Source: Tenrec ecaudatus
Lineage: Eukaryota > Chordata > Mammalia > Afrosoricida > Tenrecidae
Assembly: GCF_050624435.1 (NCBI RefSeq)
Contig: NC_134538.1
Location: 114,092,437-114,156,436 of the forward strand
Direction: 5' to 3'
DNA: 64,000 bases
Shown: positions 1 through 11,909 of the stretch, piece after piece
Layout of the letters: each line of letters starts with the position of its first letter
How positions within the stretch are numbered: position 1 is the stretch's first letter
Notes under the pieces: model-generated
Database searches by the model: none
Told to the model about the DNA's origin: nothing
The model's input: the letters and a program-made list of their open reading frames with translations, nothing else
Made by a program: the position numbers and the translations under genes

Positions 1-720
1 CGGATACAACTTCTGACAAGTGCCTTGGTTTATTTTTCAACCAAAGTAAAGGACACAGCATTATGAAAATGGCAAAGTAATAAAATAGGTTATAATCATT
101 GAATTCTTCCTGTGTTATCATATGAATTGCCTCCTGACATTCTTTCACATAATGTCAACAATAATCACAGGAAATTCATATTGCTGTTAGCTTCTCTATA
201 CAAATAAGAGACTCAGAAACACTACAGAATAGACCCTAACTCATACAGCTAAAAATATGAACCCTAGGTTTGAATTTCTAATGTCTGACAATAGATTCTA
301 TAAGTTGAATGATTATGTACTATTTTTCAACTAGCTTATTGTATCACCCTGACTATGGAAAGCAATTCATAGTCTTGGGTTACATCTGAAGAACTCAGAA
401 AATGAAAAAAAATGGTAGGTGAACAATAGAGATCCATTAATCAGTTGACTGATGGAGAGGTAGAAGTCACCAGGAAAACCATAATTGAGTTATAAATAGT
501 CTTTGAATTTAGAAAACCCATAATATGTAGATATCAATTATGTAGTTATAAAAGTGTTTTATAACATTTTTACAACAAATATCTTATAGAAAAGCAAATA
601 ATGGCTAAATAATAATTACTAACCAAAGATTGACTATGTGTTTCTGATGTTAAGAATTTTGAGATTTGTACTATGTTGGATGTTGCTGGTCACCAGTGGG
701 TATGGGCCAGGTTGCAAGAG
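1..720. other. AT-rich stretch with no recognised feature
   Basis: AT-rich, non-repetitive-looking sequence. No open frame of useful length, no tRNA-like or snRNA-like block and no recognised transposon were seen on either strand. Confidence 0.5.
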
Positions 721-729
721 TCTATTCCC

Positions 730-830
730 CAGTAGTTATTCTCAAACTTGGCTGCAAATCAATCACCTGGAGTGCTCTGAAGCGCTAATGTCTGTCCCTC
801 GTGCCTAGAGATTCTGATTTTGTTAGTATG
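730..830 (+). mobile_element. hAT-type MITE fragment (MER5/MER58-like)
   Basis: The segment opens with a CAGTAGTTATTCTCAAACTT-like end followed by a 'ggctgca...atcacctgg' stretch, typical of short non-autonomous hAT-Charlie elements in mammals. It is old and decayed. The exact subfamily is not certain and the far inverted repeat is not clear. Confidence 0.5.
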
Positions 831-849
831 GAGGAAGCTTTAGTTATGG

Positions 850-1790
850 GAATTTAAAAAGCTTAGTTTATTATAATGTACAGTATTTTAAGAACAAGGA
901 GTCCCCAGGTTCCAAAGTCCTACTAACAAACAGCTCACACATGTCCCTTAATGCATTTAAATGGACCCTCTTTTTAAACAATAGTACCTATCCCTAATTG
1001 AGATACATTCTCCATGAAAATCACCTTCACTCTCTTCAGCCACAGCTTTTAAATCATTGAAATGTTCTCAAACCTTTTCTTGTGCTAACTAAAATAAGGC
1101 TAAGTAAGAACTATATACACCTGTCCTGACTTGTCTACAATTCAACTTAAACACACACCCAAGAACAAACCTATAAACCTGGTCACTGCTTGGTTTGAGA
1201 GAAACTCCATTACAATTCCGCTAATAGATGTTTGCTCCTAAGTAAGGTCCTCTCCAGCTTTTATTTGACTCAGATGATGATAAAGAGAAAGGCTGATATC
1301 AGCTTGGCCTTTTACCTTTGGTTGTAAATAATATTTCATAAAGTCTGATTCCTGGGCCAATATTGTTGTCATTGCTTGTGAACAAGTTTAGAAAATGAAA
1401 ATTCAGAAACCAAATCAGACTTTCTGCATAAGGGATGCTGAGGGTGAAGTCCAGCAGTCTACTATCTACCAGGCCTTCCAGGCCATTCCGATCCATGCCA
1501 GTGTCCAAGGCCAGAGTGGCACAAACCAACCAACAGACCTCCTGAGGATTATACTCCTCTCTGCCTGCTTCTCCGTTGGGAATTTTATACACACACACAC
1601 ACACTGGACATGTATTTCATAATTAATTTATAGTTTCCTGCGACATTATAATTTTGATAGATGCAACATACAGTAAAGTTTTTATTTGATGATCCATCAG
1701 TCATATATACCACTATAAATTAAATATATGTACATACCATACGTGCATGTGCAATTGAGTCCAAATATATTGTTATGACACCATAGGAGT
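850..1790. other. Stretch without a supported gene
   Basis: Two overlapping open frames on opposite strands lie at 1299-1622, but neither has a recognisable domain. A short (AC)n tract sits at about 1588-1604. Otherwise nothing was recognised. Confidence 0.45.
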
Positions 1791-1799
1791 GTATGTTAA

Positions 1800-2520
1800 A
1801 CAAAGTTATCAACTAGGAAGCTATTGTTTCTTGAAATATTCTCCATCCAGGTCTGTACATTCTGAAGGCAGTGTTTCTGCCTCTCCAGCGATTCCTTGAA
1901 AGATTAAATGCTCATCCACATATACCAGGTCACCATGTCAGTTTGGACATCTTCAAGAGAGGGAAACCAATCATCTACCTTTGACATATTCTTTAAATTT
2001 TGGTCAGAAAAGTAAATCTACAGGAGCCAAAGCAGAGCTGTAGGACGGTCGGGGCAAGGACTCCAGGGAAAGTTCTCCTATCACAGGCCTGGAGCAGGTA
2101 AAGCGTCGTCATGGAAAAACCATTCGGTGCCACTTTCTTGGACTTTTCTCTTCGATGCAGTATTCCAATTTCCAACACTCTCTGCATATGAATGCCCATG
2201 ACTTCCCTGTGTCCTTCAAGAAAATCTACCAAGATTACCCCTTTGGGATCCCCAAATAGTTTTCATAACCTTCTTCATTGGTCTATCTGCCTTGAATTTA
2301 ACATTTTCAGCAGATCCCCTCAGAAGCCACTGTTTTGATTAAAACTAGCTCTCTGTTTCATAGTGGCCAATCCAAGACTCATCCTCAGTGATGATTAATT
2401 TCATATAATCATCTTCACTAGCTTCTATATTGCATAAAAGACCAGTGGGAAATTCAGTTCCACAAGCAAGCTAAGCCTTTTCCAACACTTCTGGCATCCA
2501 GCCAGACATTGCTGCAGCCA
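1800..2520 (-). pseudogene. Decayed mariner-like transposase
   Basis: Reading the minus strand from about 2520 to 1830 gives broken frames that follow a mariner transposase in order. They show an I-T-E-D-E-S-W-I-like block (rc of about 2367-2398), matching the family's catalytic 'TGDE.WI' motif. A block giving 'FFHDDALPAPG' (the HDNA.AH equivalent, rc of about 2080-2115) follows, and last comes a C-terminal 'FPSLEDVQ' tail ending near a '...ENIS' motif like the family's 'YFEG'. Several stops and frameshifts make it non-functional. Mariner transposases cut and paste DNA at TA sites. The N-terminal part may continue at 3095-3260, split by the repeat at 2580-3075. Confidence 0.6.
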
Positions 2521-2579
2521 AGATGTTCCCTGAAAATAAAAACCCAGAAGCAGTGAGATCTCCACTTAAGTAGTTAACA

Positions 2580-3075
2580 CAGCAATGGTGTGATGACTAA
2601 GTTGTGTGTCAACTTAGTATAACTGTGGGAAGGCCTGGGCGGAGTCCAAACTTCCGGTCAGAACAAAGCCTAATGCCACCCCCTTGGGGATGTGGTCTCT
2701 TAGTAAGAGCCACTGTGGAGGAGTGGTCTCTCTTCTTCTTTTTTGGATCCTGCATCTGGCTTTGGGGTCAATAATTTATGTGGCTTTCCCACCAGAAGAA
2801 CATGTCCTTGGCATGTTCCTGCTGATCTCAGATCCATGAACTCTGAGATGCCCTCCACCATCTGATCTCCCAGCTTCTTACTCCACCTTCCTGCTTCATT
2901 GTTCGGTAGCTGGAATTGTCTGAAGTCCCATTAGCATCAAAACCATGTACTTGAGTTGTACTGAGCTGGGCCACTTTCTTGATATAAATTTCTACCTTGT
3001 TACAAAGCACCTTTCTTATAAATCTAAGAGTGTAATGTGTTTTGTTTCTCTAGAAAACTCAGCCTAATACCAAAG
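2580..3075 (+). mobile_element. TGTCAACTT interspersed repeat, copy 1
   Basis: Starts with 'gtgtcaacttag' and ends with 'tttctctagaaaactcagcctaa', the same kind of start and end seen in the other copies at 27.9, 41.7 and 57.0 kb and, inverted, at 34.6, 46.9 and 59.1 kb. No coding content. The family name is uncertain; an LTR or L1-3'-end derivation is possible. It appears to sit inside the mariner remnant. Confidence 0.45.
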
Positions 3076-3094
3076 ATAATGCTCAAACTTCTTC

Positions 3095-3260
3095 TACCAG
3101 TTTCTGGACTTCAGTCGCAATTCATCATGGTTGACAATTTTCTTCTCTGGACTCACCTTGAAGTTTTCAAAATCTTTAAAAGTCTGATCCAGATTAAAGG
3201 TGCTTTGTGAGGAGTGGCATTCCCATAAATTTGTTGCAAAACTTGAATAATTTTAAAAGA
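3095..3260 (-). other. Possible N-terminal remnant of the mariner at 1.8-2.5 kb
   Basis: Minus-strand translation shows an 'IYGNA' block and downstream basic residues that loosely resemble the second helix-turn-helix region of mariner transposases. The position agrees with a mariner split by the inserted repeat. The resemblance is weak. Confidence 0.25.
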
Positions 3261-3699
3261 TCTTAAGATGATAGTTTGTGAAAAATATAGTATTTTTTCC
3301 CTTAAAATTGCTTTATTTCCATGCCACTAAATGTGTTAATTTTCTAGAAGGACCTAGAACAAGTATCTGCCACTTGTGTGTCCATTTGTCAGACTGTGGT
3401 GGCGTGTGTGTTGCTGTGATGCTAGACGTTATGTCTTGGTTTAGAAACGCCAGCTTGGTCACCCAAAGCGAATAGCTTTCCAAGGCGCTTTCACATTAAG
3501 AACATACTGTAACCTATGGAGGAGTTGGCTGTGCACTTCGGAGGAACTAGCACCTAACAACCGTTTGTATATTATCCAAACACTGTCAGATACTGGAGGC
3601 CCAAGGGATGGAAGCAGGACATTATTGGACTTAGTGCAAGCAGATGAGCATCTCAGATCAGAAGACATTCAAAGTAGGACTGTGGGAAGAGGTGCCTTG

Positions 3700-6500
3700 A
3701 GAAAGTAAAGTGTATCATTAGGAGGTGATTTAGCCCGTGGGAATCAAGGCCTTGGGACCTTCAGTGCCTGATAGGTTACAACTCAATGAGAAGAGACAGC
3801 TGGAAAGCACGGCGAATAACTGGGAGTTGAAATGTATGAAGTGTGATCTAGGAAAAGTGGAAATATTCAAAAAAGGAATGGAATGCATCAAGATTGATAT
3901 CCTAGGTATTAGCCAAAATGGACAGGTATTGGCTATTTTGAAACAGAAAATAACCGGGCTTATTATGCTAGAAATGACACAGTAAAGAGGATTAGCATTG
4001 CATTCATTTTCAAAAGTGGCATTTCAAGATCTAGCTTGAAGTACCATGCTGTCTGTGATAGGATTATATCTATCCAAATTAAAGAAATCTAATCAAAACA
4101 ACTATTATTCAGATTTATGTACCAACCACAGAACCTAGTGATGGGGAAATTGAAGGATTCTACCAATGATTTCAGTCAGAAATTGATCAAACATGAAACC
4201 AATATGTATTGATAGTTATTGGTTACTAATAAAGCAGAAGGAACAGTGATTGGAAAATATGATCTTAGTGATCAGAATTAAGGTGATAATCACAGGATAG
4301 AATTTTGCAAGTCCATTGACTTATTCATACAAATATATTTTTCAACAAAACATGAACTTCAGGTAAAATACACAGAAAGCAAATTGACTATGTGTGGGAA
4401 GAGGTGATTGAGAAGTTCAATATAAGCAGCTGAAAGTAGGCCAGGAGCTGTGGAACAGACCACCAACTGCTCCTAGGCAAGTTCATGTTGAAAGTGAAGA
4501 AAAGGAAGACAAGGCCATGAGAGCCAAAATATAAACTGGAGTCTATGCCTCCTGAGTTTTGAGAACATCTCAGAAACAGATTTGCCCCATTGACAACTAA
4601 TGGCAGAACCTGGCGAACACGGGGAGGCCATCAAGAAGAGCAGACACGAAGAAAGCAAAAGGTTATTAAAAACCAGAGAAAGTCAAGGTCAGTATGGATG
4701 CTGGAGCATACTCGGAAACTTGCTTTTAGTTGTAGAGTAGCTATGACAAGTGGACGAGATTACAAAGTAAAAGTTGAACAGAAGTGTTCAAAGGGAAACT
4801 AGAGAAGACAAAGTAAATTTTTACAATGAAATCTGTAAACACCTAGAGTTAGAAAACCAAAAAGATAAATAAAAGAACACACTTAACATATCTTAAAATA
4901 AATAATTGAGGGGAAAAGTTCAAACTTCACATTGCAATAATGTAAGAGTCTATGGGCAACATTTTGAATGTGGCAGGAAATACCCAAAGAAGATGGAAAC
5001 AATATACAGAGTCACTGTACCGAAAGGAACTAATGGACATCCCACCATTTCAGGAGGTAAAGTAAGGGCAACAGCCAATGGTTGGAAGGAAGTTCAAGCT
5101 GCATTCGCCAAAAACAAGGGTCCTGGAATTGATGGAGTGCCACTGAGGTGTTTCGACAAGCTGGTGACCTTGCAAGCTCTCGCTCGTCTGTGTCAGGACA
5201 TTTTGAAGACAGCTACTTAGCCAACTGAGGGGAAGACATCTTTGTACCCATTCCAAAGAAAGAAGACTAAATCGAATTCTCAGATTATAGAACAATATCA
5301 TTAATATAACATGCAAGAATCGTTTTGCTGAAGATCATCCAACAATGGTTGCAGAAGTACATTCACAGGGGTTTAGGTTCAAATGAGAAGAGGACCTTAA
5401 GCAGGAAAGGTTCTTGCTGATGTTAGATTTTGGTCCAAAGCAGTGGCTACCAGAAATATATTTACTTGTGTTTCATTGACTATACCAATGCATTCAACTA
5501 TGTGGATCATAACAAAGTATGTATAGTTTCAAAACAAATGGGAATTCTAGACACCTCATTGTGCTCATGGAGAACTTAGACTTGGATAAAGTGGCAGTTG
5601 AGTTGATGGAAACAAGGGGACGCTGCATGGCTTAACATGAATAAAAGGTGTGAGTCCAAGGTTGTAGCCTCTCCATCTGTAGGTTGATAAACTAATCAGA
5701 AAAGCTGGATTATAGACGGAAGAATTTGGTATTAGGATTGGAGGAAAGTTTATTAACAGTCTGTGATATGCAGATGAGACCATCTGGATTGCTGAAAGTG
5801 AGGAGGACTTGAAACACTTGCTGGTGAACATCAAGGTTTACAGCCTTCAGTCTGGAATACAACTCAATATCAAGAACTCACGACTGGCCCAACAGATAGC
5901 ATCGGGAGAACGAGGGAAAAGATTGAAGTTGTCAAGGATTTCACCTTGTTTGGAATCACAATGGTTGCTCATGGAGGCAGCAGTCGAGATCAAAAGATGC
6001 ATTGCATTGGGTAGATCTTCACAAGACCTCTAAAGTGCTGCGAAGCAATGAGGTTACTTTGAGAACTAACATGCCATGATATTTTCATTTACCTCCTATG
6101 CAGGTGAAAGTTGGAGATTGAATAAGGAAGGCAGACTAAAAATGAAGACAGATGCATTTGAAATACAGTGCTGGCACAGAACAGTGACAACACCACGGAC
6201 GACACAAAGAAGGAACACACTGCCTTGGAAGAAGTATGACCAGACTGCCCTTGAACGGCAACGCTTCCGCTCAGGGACTGGGGTCATGTTGTCTAAAGAC
6301 TAGGCCCTGCTTGCTAAGGTAGAAAAGCAGCGAAAAAGAGGAAGGGCCTTGCGAAAATGAATTCACACTCGCAGTTGCTGCAATTGAGTCACGTATCCCC
6401 AACACTGGCTGCGAACATAAGTACATTTGTGAGGATGGTGCAGGATCCAGCGACGGTCCGCTCTGTCCTACGAGGGTCTCTGAGTACCTAACAAAAACAC
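3700..6500 (+). mobile_element. RTE/BovB-class LINE, nearly full length, decayed
   Basis: The longest RTE copy in the window, about 2.8 kb against roughly 3.2 kb for an intact element. Endonuclease-like sequence comes first (3737-4260), then a linker, reverse transcriptase (about 5050-5900) and the C-terminal region (6050-6450). It ends in the family's usual tail, '...acctaacaaaaacac', at about 6500. RTE elements copy RNA into DNA at a nicked target. Sequence upstream to about 3470 might be its 5' UTR, but I could not prove it. Confidence 0.75.
3737..6450 (+). pseudogene. RTE ORF2 polyprotein remnant (endonuclease + reverse transcriptase)
   Basis: Broken plus-strand frames follow an RTE ORF2. 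At 3990-4130 'DRIISIQIKEI...QPQ' matches the endonuclease core found in BovB-type proteins. At 5110-5160 the peptide 'KNKGPGIDGVPLRCF' is the start of the RT palm, where the family has 'K..APGIDGIP.E'. Further blocks near 5460-5520 (CFIDYTNAF-like) and 5768-5780 (YADET-like, the catalytic Y-A-D-D equivalent with T in place of the second D) keep the RT order. The 6080-6130 region gives the 'YAGESWRLNKE' C-terminal block seen in related copies. Many stops and frameshifts leave no usable protein. Confidence 0.7.
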
Positions 6501-7140
6501 GTATCTTTTTGAGCACCTTTGTCGGCAGCCGTTTATTGATGTGTGTCTATTGGAACTTGTTTTGCAGGGACTACATCTGTGTGAAAACCTCAGATTCCAT
6601 CTCATCTGACTTTGTTCTGAAGTGTGTTTAAATATGCCTTTGCAATCAGTGAAGGCTACAAACACATTCTCTCAGTAATGCACTTGTGTTTATCTTGGAA
6701 TGGTGCGTTAAAAAAATCCAGGTGAAAAAGCGACTTCTGAGGCGACCAGCTCAGCCAGTTAAATTCAAGACAGAGATGTCAGCTTAGGAAAGGTTATAGT
6801 GTTTTACAGAACATCAAAGGAGACAAAGGAAAATCACATAGACCTATTATGAAGTTTTAAGAAATCTGAAGACTTAATTGGTGAAGTAAAAACCAGGAGA
6901 ATTTATGCCAAGAAATTGTTTTTCCCGAAAATGTACCTGCTTATTCTTCCAGGGTGGAAAACTGTCCTCGGGTAATTTGTTTGGAAAACTATACTCCTTC
7001 CATCCCAGAGCTCTGATTTGATCTTTCATACTTCATGTTGTTATCAAAACTAAAGGTCATTAAAAACAAAACAAAACAAAACCACAATCTGTGTCCCTTG
7101 AGGATGTCAAGACTCCTATGTTGGCATGGTATCAATTAAT
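6500..7140. other. Stretch without a supported gene
   Basis: Moderate-complexity sequence after the RTE tail. A minus-strand open frame at 6468-6665 overlaps the RTE end and has no recognisable domain. A (AAAAC)n-like A-rich run lies near 7061-7083. Confidence 0.4.
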
Positions 7141-7155
7141 GAGCCTGGGATTTTT
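7141..7155. repeat. Target-site duplication, left copy (L1)
   Basis: 15 bp GAGCCTGGGATTTTT, identical to 7683-7697, bounding the L1 insertion. Confidence 0.85.
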
Positions 7156-7682
7156 TCCCCTTGTTTTATTTATTTATTCATTGTTTACATTTTATTAGGG
7201 GCTCATGCAACTCTTATCACAATCCATACATATACATACATCAATTGTATAAAGCACATCCATACATTCTTTGCCCTCATCATTTTCAAAGCATTTGCTC
7301 TCCACTTAAGCCCTTTGCATCAGGTCCTCTTTTTTTTGTTTCCACTCCCTCCCCGCTCCCCCCTCCCTCATGAGTCCTTGATAATTTATAGATTGTTATT
7401 TTGTCATATCTTGCCCTATCCGGAGCCTCCCTTCCCCCTCTTCTCTGTTGTCCATCTCCCAGGGAGGAGGTCACATGTGGATCCTTGTAATCAGTTCCCC
7501 CTTTCCAACCCACTCACCCTCCACTCTCCCAGCATCACCCCTCACACCCCTGGTCCTGAAGGTATCATCCACCCTTGTTTCCCTGTGCCTCCAGCTCCCA
7601 TATGCACCAGTGTACTACCTCTGCCCTATCCAGTCCTGCAAGGTAGAATTCGGATCATGGTAGTTGGGGGGAGGAAGCATCC
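7156..7682 (-). mobile_element. 5'-truncated L1 3' UTR insertion with perfect TSD
   Basis: Read on the minus strand this is the end of the local L1 family, with 'cccctaataaaatg' carrying the AATAAA signal followed by an A-rich tail. It is flanked by an identical 15-bp direct repeat, GAGCCTGGGATTTTT, at 7141-7155 and 7683-7697. This is the signature of target-primed reverse transcription. The plus strand holds a 194-residue open frame (7126-7710), an antisense by-product of the purine-rich 3' UTR. Confidence 0.85.
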
Positions 7683-7697
7683 GAGCCTGGGATTTTT
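7683..7697. repeat. Target-site duplication, right copy (L1)
   Basis: Identical partner of 7141-7155. Confidence 0.85.
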
Positions 7698-7699
7698 AT

Positions 7700-8300
7700 G
7701 GAAGCATTAAGGAGATGAAAAGTCTGCCTTTAGAAGTGTGTGATGAGGGTGTGCTAAGAAACCTCAATAAGAGTTTGACATGTTCATATGTATATTTTTG
7801 GTTTCTGAAAGTGTCAGTGGTTTTGTAGCAACATATTTGGCTTACCCTCAGACATACATCTATTATTCAAGTATGTCTCCACTATTATTTTTTGGTAATT
7901 GAGGAATGACAGTTTCATTCTGTAATGATTTTTGTGAGATAAGTAGTTATCTAGTATAATCTACGTACCTAAAATCTATTGTTTCAAATTAATTTTGGAG
8001 AATATATCTAAGTAATGTTAAAGAGTCTACATATGGTATACATATAATTTATATGTCTGTAAATCATATATGTATTGTGGCTTAGGTATAGAGCTGCAAC
8101 CGAAAGGTCACATATTTCCCAAAGAAAGATGAGACTGTCTCCTTCCATAAAGATTTATAGTCTCGGAAACTCTATCTCGGATTGTTATGAATCGGGACTA
8201 ACATGATGGCAGTGTGTTTGATTTTTTTTCATGTAGAGACTAGATAGGTAGATAGTATATTGTATGTTCTATAAACACATCACATAGTATTGATAATTAA
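7700..8300. other. Stretch without a supported gene
   Basis: AT-rich sequence. The block 8090-8215 ('ctgcaaccgaaaggtca...') resembles a decayed AfroSINE body, plus strand. No genes seen. Confidence 0.4.
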
Positions 8301-8303
8301 AGA

Positions 8304-8425
8304 AGCCCTGGGAGCCCAGTTGCTAACGTGCTCAAGTGCAAACCCAGAGCAGTGGTTCTAACCCTCCAGGCAATCAGTGGGAGAAAGCGTTGTCAGCCCG
8401 AGGCTATGAGTTAGAATCACCTGGA
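8304..8425 (+). mobile_element. AfroSINE, degenerate
   Basis: Begins 'gccctgggagcccag', the tRNA-derived head (consensus starts near 'gccctggtggc'), and ends in a 'gctatgagt...gaatc' tail block. Badly decayed in the middle. Confidence 0.5.
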
Positions 8426-8487
8426 AAGCAGGATATGAATTCATATGATGTATGATTTGTATAATTTGCCCAGTATGTTATTTGTAT

Positions 8488-8650
8488 AGGGGCCGTGGTG
8501 GGACGGTAGTTACAGTTCAAAACTATTCGCTGTGCTTCCGGAGAAAGACCTGCTTTCTGCTCCTGCAGAGAGTCACAGTGTAGGAAACGCCTGGGGCAGT
8601 TCAACCTCCAGGGTCCCCGAGAGTCAGGATCTAGTCGATGGCGACGGAAG
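8488..8650 (+). mobile_element. AfroSINE
   Basis: Head 'ggggccgtggtgggac' resembles the tRNA A-box part. The middle 'tttctgctcctgcagagagt' and 'cctggggcagttc' match the body, and the end 'tagtcgatggcgacgg' matches the conserved 'gactcgatggca' tail. Confidence 0.7.
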
Positions 8651-8756
8651 AGCAATGATTTGTATTGACGGCCATTAACAAGTGGGGAACCTTAGATGGT
8701 TTTTCAGGTATCCCTCATTTTTGAAAGTGTTCTTTATGCCACTTCACTGGCACAAA

Positions 8757-8935
8757 CACTCGGCCCAACCCAGCCGCCGCCATCAAGCCTATCCAGGCTC
8801 ACCGTCAGGTAGGATTTCTGATGCTGTCAACGTTCATGGGAGCAGATCTCAGCTCTGTGGAGAGGCGGGAGGGTTTCACCTGCCAGTGTGGTGATTAGCA
8901 GCTCCGTACTCACCAGCCGCAGCACACCACAGGCC
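8757..8935 (-). mobile_element. AfroSINE
   Basis: On the minus strand the head lies near 8935 ('tgtggtgtgctgcggctggt') and the body runs to the 'gatggcggcggctgggttgg' end near 8757. Inverted relative to its neighbour at 8488. Confidence 0.65.
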
Positions 8936-9007
8936 TTTCCACCTGGAAGACGACCTCAGCACGAGGGTTTCACGATAGAAAGGGTAAAGCAAAACTGGCA
9001 GTTACTA

Positions 9008-9040
9008 TTTGCATCGACTCGATGGCAGTGAGTTTTTAAT
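9008..9040 (+). mobile_element. AfroSINE tail fragment
   Basis: Only the terminal 'tgcatcgactcgatggcagt' motif and a short T-run survive. Confidence 0.4.
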
Positions 9041-9044
9041 TTTA

Positions 9045-10640
9045 ATCTTGACAAGGACTGTGAAAGGTGCACCGAGCACACCAAGCAGCGGAGCGGCGTG
9101 TCCTCGAGGCCCTTTCCCACTCGGCGTCGCAGAATCCGGTTACCAGAGCTTTTAATCTTGTCTCCGACCAGCACAAGGTAGTGCTGTTGTAGGTAGTGTG
9201 TGTTATGTGGTTTGAATTTGTAGGTTACTTTTGGATCTGGGCATGCTGAAAACGTTTATCATATAAATATGAAAGGGAATATTTCTTTATGCCATTTCAG
9301 CTCACAAAATATTTCACAGGAATGTTTAGCTTTTGGACAACCAGGGAAGCCAGTGTATATCCTGTCATTGCGGTGGGTTGTTAGCAGAATGGCATATTGA
9401 GAGTGCGTAGCTAGAGGCCAGTACATATCTGTTTATAGCCAAGATTACTCAGACGTATTCCCAGTAATGATAAGCAGTTTCTTAAGAGTGTTAATATTTT
9501 GCTAATACTTTATTTCCTTTAGACTTCAGCCTCTTTGTGGCAGGAAGAACTTATAGCCTATTTCACAGGGATGGTTTAAGCTAAATAATATTGTATGTAA
9601 GAAAGGCATTTAGATGTCGGGGCCAACTGTTAGCCAAGACTAAATAGAGATATTTATGCATTATTATAAACAATCATTTAGACCACAGTAGCTTTATTTT
9701 TTAATTAATATTTTCCAAACTATTTTACAGGTTCATTGAGAAAAATCTATTTTCTTTACTTACATTAATATTTTCAACATTTATAATGAAAAGTAATGTA
9801 AGGGAATATTTCCAGACCTCAAGAGCTACTGTGAGAGTTAGTACAGCGATCTACATAGTGGGCTATTGTTCATTGTAAATGCAGTAGAACCTTGATAAAA
9901 TATGACCCGCTATTGCCTGCAATTTAGCATAGTTTATTGATTGGTGCTTGTTGCTGAAAGAACCAGAAGGTTCTTGTTAAACTATTTTATCTATATCTCA
10001 ATTGCTTGGCAAAAACCCAGAGAATCATTTTTTAATGAAGTCCATCTTGAAAGAATAATGGAGTAAAATACAACCCTTCTTTACTCTGATAGAACCCAAA
10101 AGTATTTACATTAGGGGAGAAAAGGCACTGACAGTGAGACTTTACATTACATATCTGGGAGGTAAATTAGGGGGAAAATTCAGATTATTATAAAGACAAA
10201 AATGAGGAATGCTTGGTCTTAAAAGATCCAGAATGAAAAACACCTGTAAGAGTTAAATTACAGAAGTTGATTGAATTTAAAACAGTTTGTTATTTTTTAT
10301 TACTACATTTTCTATGTAAAATCATATACATGTTGTCCTGATATTACATAATTTAAATCAGCAGATGAAACAATTTATGTGCACATCTTATGTTGAAAAC
10401 CGTACATCTTTTTTGACGTTCTCATTTGAACATTTATACTGAATTCATTGCATAGCTATAGAACATAAACTACTTGGAACTAGATGACAAGTCTTAAGTA
10501 TTTTGTAATTCAGATCTTGGCATTGTGCTGATCAAAAAGTAAATACCCAGAAAATGTTTTCTGAATAAGAATTAGGATTAGCCATTTTCATGCATTTATA
10601 ATTTGTCATTAAATGATTGAATGTGACTCATATTGCTTTA
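9045..10640. other. AT-rich stretch without a supported gene
   Basis: Mostly AT-rich sequence with no repeat recognised between about 9190 and 10640. Some blocks (for example 9640-9780 with TTTAATTAATATT) look like low-complexity regulatory-type DNA, but nothing specific can be claimed. Confidence 0.4.
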
Positions 10641-11040
10641 GTTTGGAGAGCCAGTTCCTATTTCCTTCCATGTGAACGAGTATCCAGTAGAGAATCCTCC
10701 TGACCTCTGCCCACCCACTGTGTGGGTCTTTCCTGCATCTACAGTCCTACTGGGAGAGCAGGAACTGGGCTTGTTTTGTGAGCCACTCTTGATCTCCCCC
10801 TCCTTTTGAGATCCCCCTTCCCATATAGAGAAGATACCCCAATCTTCCCCTCGTCAATATGGAATGTTTGAGATCTAACCCCGGGCATGGTTCTCCAGCT
10901 CTGTCTTCGACTAAATAGCCAGGTCGGCCTAATTCTGGCGTGCACATTAGGAGACACTGCCTGAAGATTAGGATCCTGCTCACGGAAACCTTGATCTTCC
11001 TCGGCCCCAGTAGGAACAAAGCTGGCATTTTACTTTATTG
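10640..11040 (-). other. GC-rich unassigned block, possible LTR fragment
   Basis: Base composition shifts to GC-rich compared with both sides. On the minus strand it starts with 'gaggagcaataaagtaaaat', so an AATAAA signal lies near 11035-11041, and it has two overlapping open frames of 72 and 93 residues. The composition and signal would suit a solo LTR of an old endogenous retrovirus, but I see no TG...CA ends or primer site and no known family. Confidence 0.25.
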
Positions 11041-11639
11041 CTCCTCTTTCTGTACCTTGATTATTTTTATATATTGACACTTTAAACAGACACACACACA
11101 CAGACATACACAGATTTAGGTGTCATCAAGAAAGTTATGACTCATATCACCCTAAGTATAACAGAATGAATCACTGGTCCTTTGTCATCCTCAGAGTTGT
11201 TATGTGTGAACCTAGTGTCGCAACCCCTCTATCAATGTGCCCCACCAATGGTCCTCAGTGATTTTGCTATCTTGCTATTGTAACTTCTAAGGAACATTCT
11301 GGCTTTACTTGTTCCAACAGAGATTTGTTAGTTCTTCTTGTCAACAATGCCCTACTTCAAATGCATTGATTTTTCTTCCATCTTCCTTATTCCCTGGTAT
11401 CTGTGGCTATGGGAAAATACCACGACTCGAGTATTGAAATTACTCTGGCTGGGGGCATGCACACCTTATCCCTCAAAGTGATATCCTTGCTTTTCAGCAC
11501 TTTGACCAAGTCGTGTGCACCAGATTTGCCCAATAAAATAAGCCTCTGCTTCGCAACTGCTGCTTCCAAGAACATTGACTACATATTTGAGAAAATGGAA
11601 TCCTGACTACTTCTATCTCTTATCCCTTTTTCGAGATGT

Positions 11640-11880
11640 CCATTGGTTTCATTTTCAGGAGAAGCCAGTCCCTGGAGAAGGACCTCTTGCTTGGTAAAGT
11701 AGAGCGAAAAAGAGGCCCACGATGATCTGACTGACATAGTATCTGCCTCAATGTGCTCCCTCAGGAGAAGCGGTGTGAGAGTGATGCAGGACTGGGCAGT
11801 GCTTTGTTCAGTTGTCCATAGCATCGCCATCAGTCCAAGCCGCCATGTTGGCACCTAACAATAGCAACAGTGGTCTAGTC
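11640..11880 (+). mobile_element. RTE 3' end nested in an older RTE
   Basis: Runs from 'caggagaagccagtccctgg' through 'gtaaagtagagcgaaaaaga' to 'ttggcacctaacaatagcaa', the usual 3' end and tail of the RTE family. It lies on the opposite strand to the element it interrupts, so it inserted later. Confidence 0.7.
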
Positions 11881-11909
11881 GTGAGGGTTTGGGCTTTCTT
11901 TACATTGAG

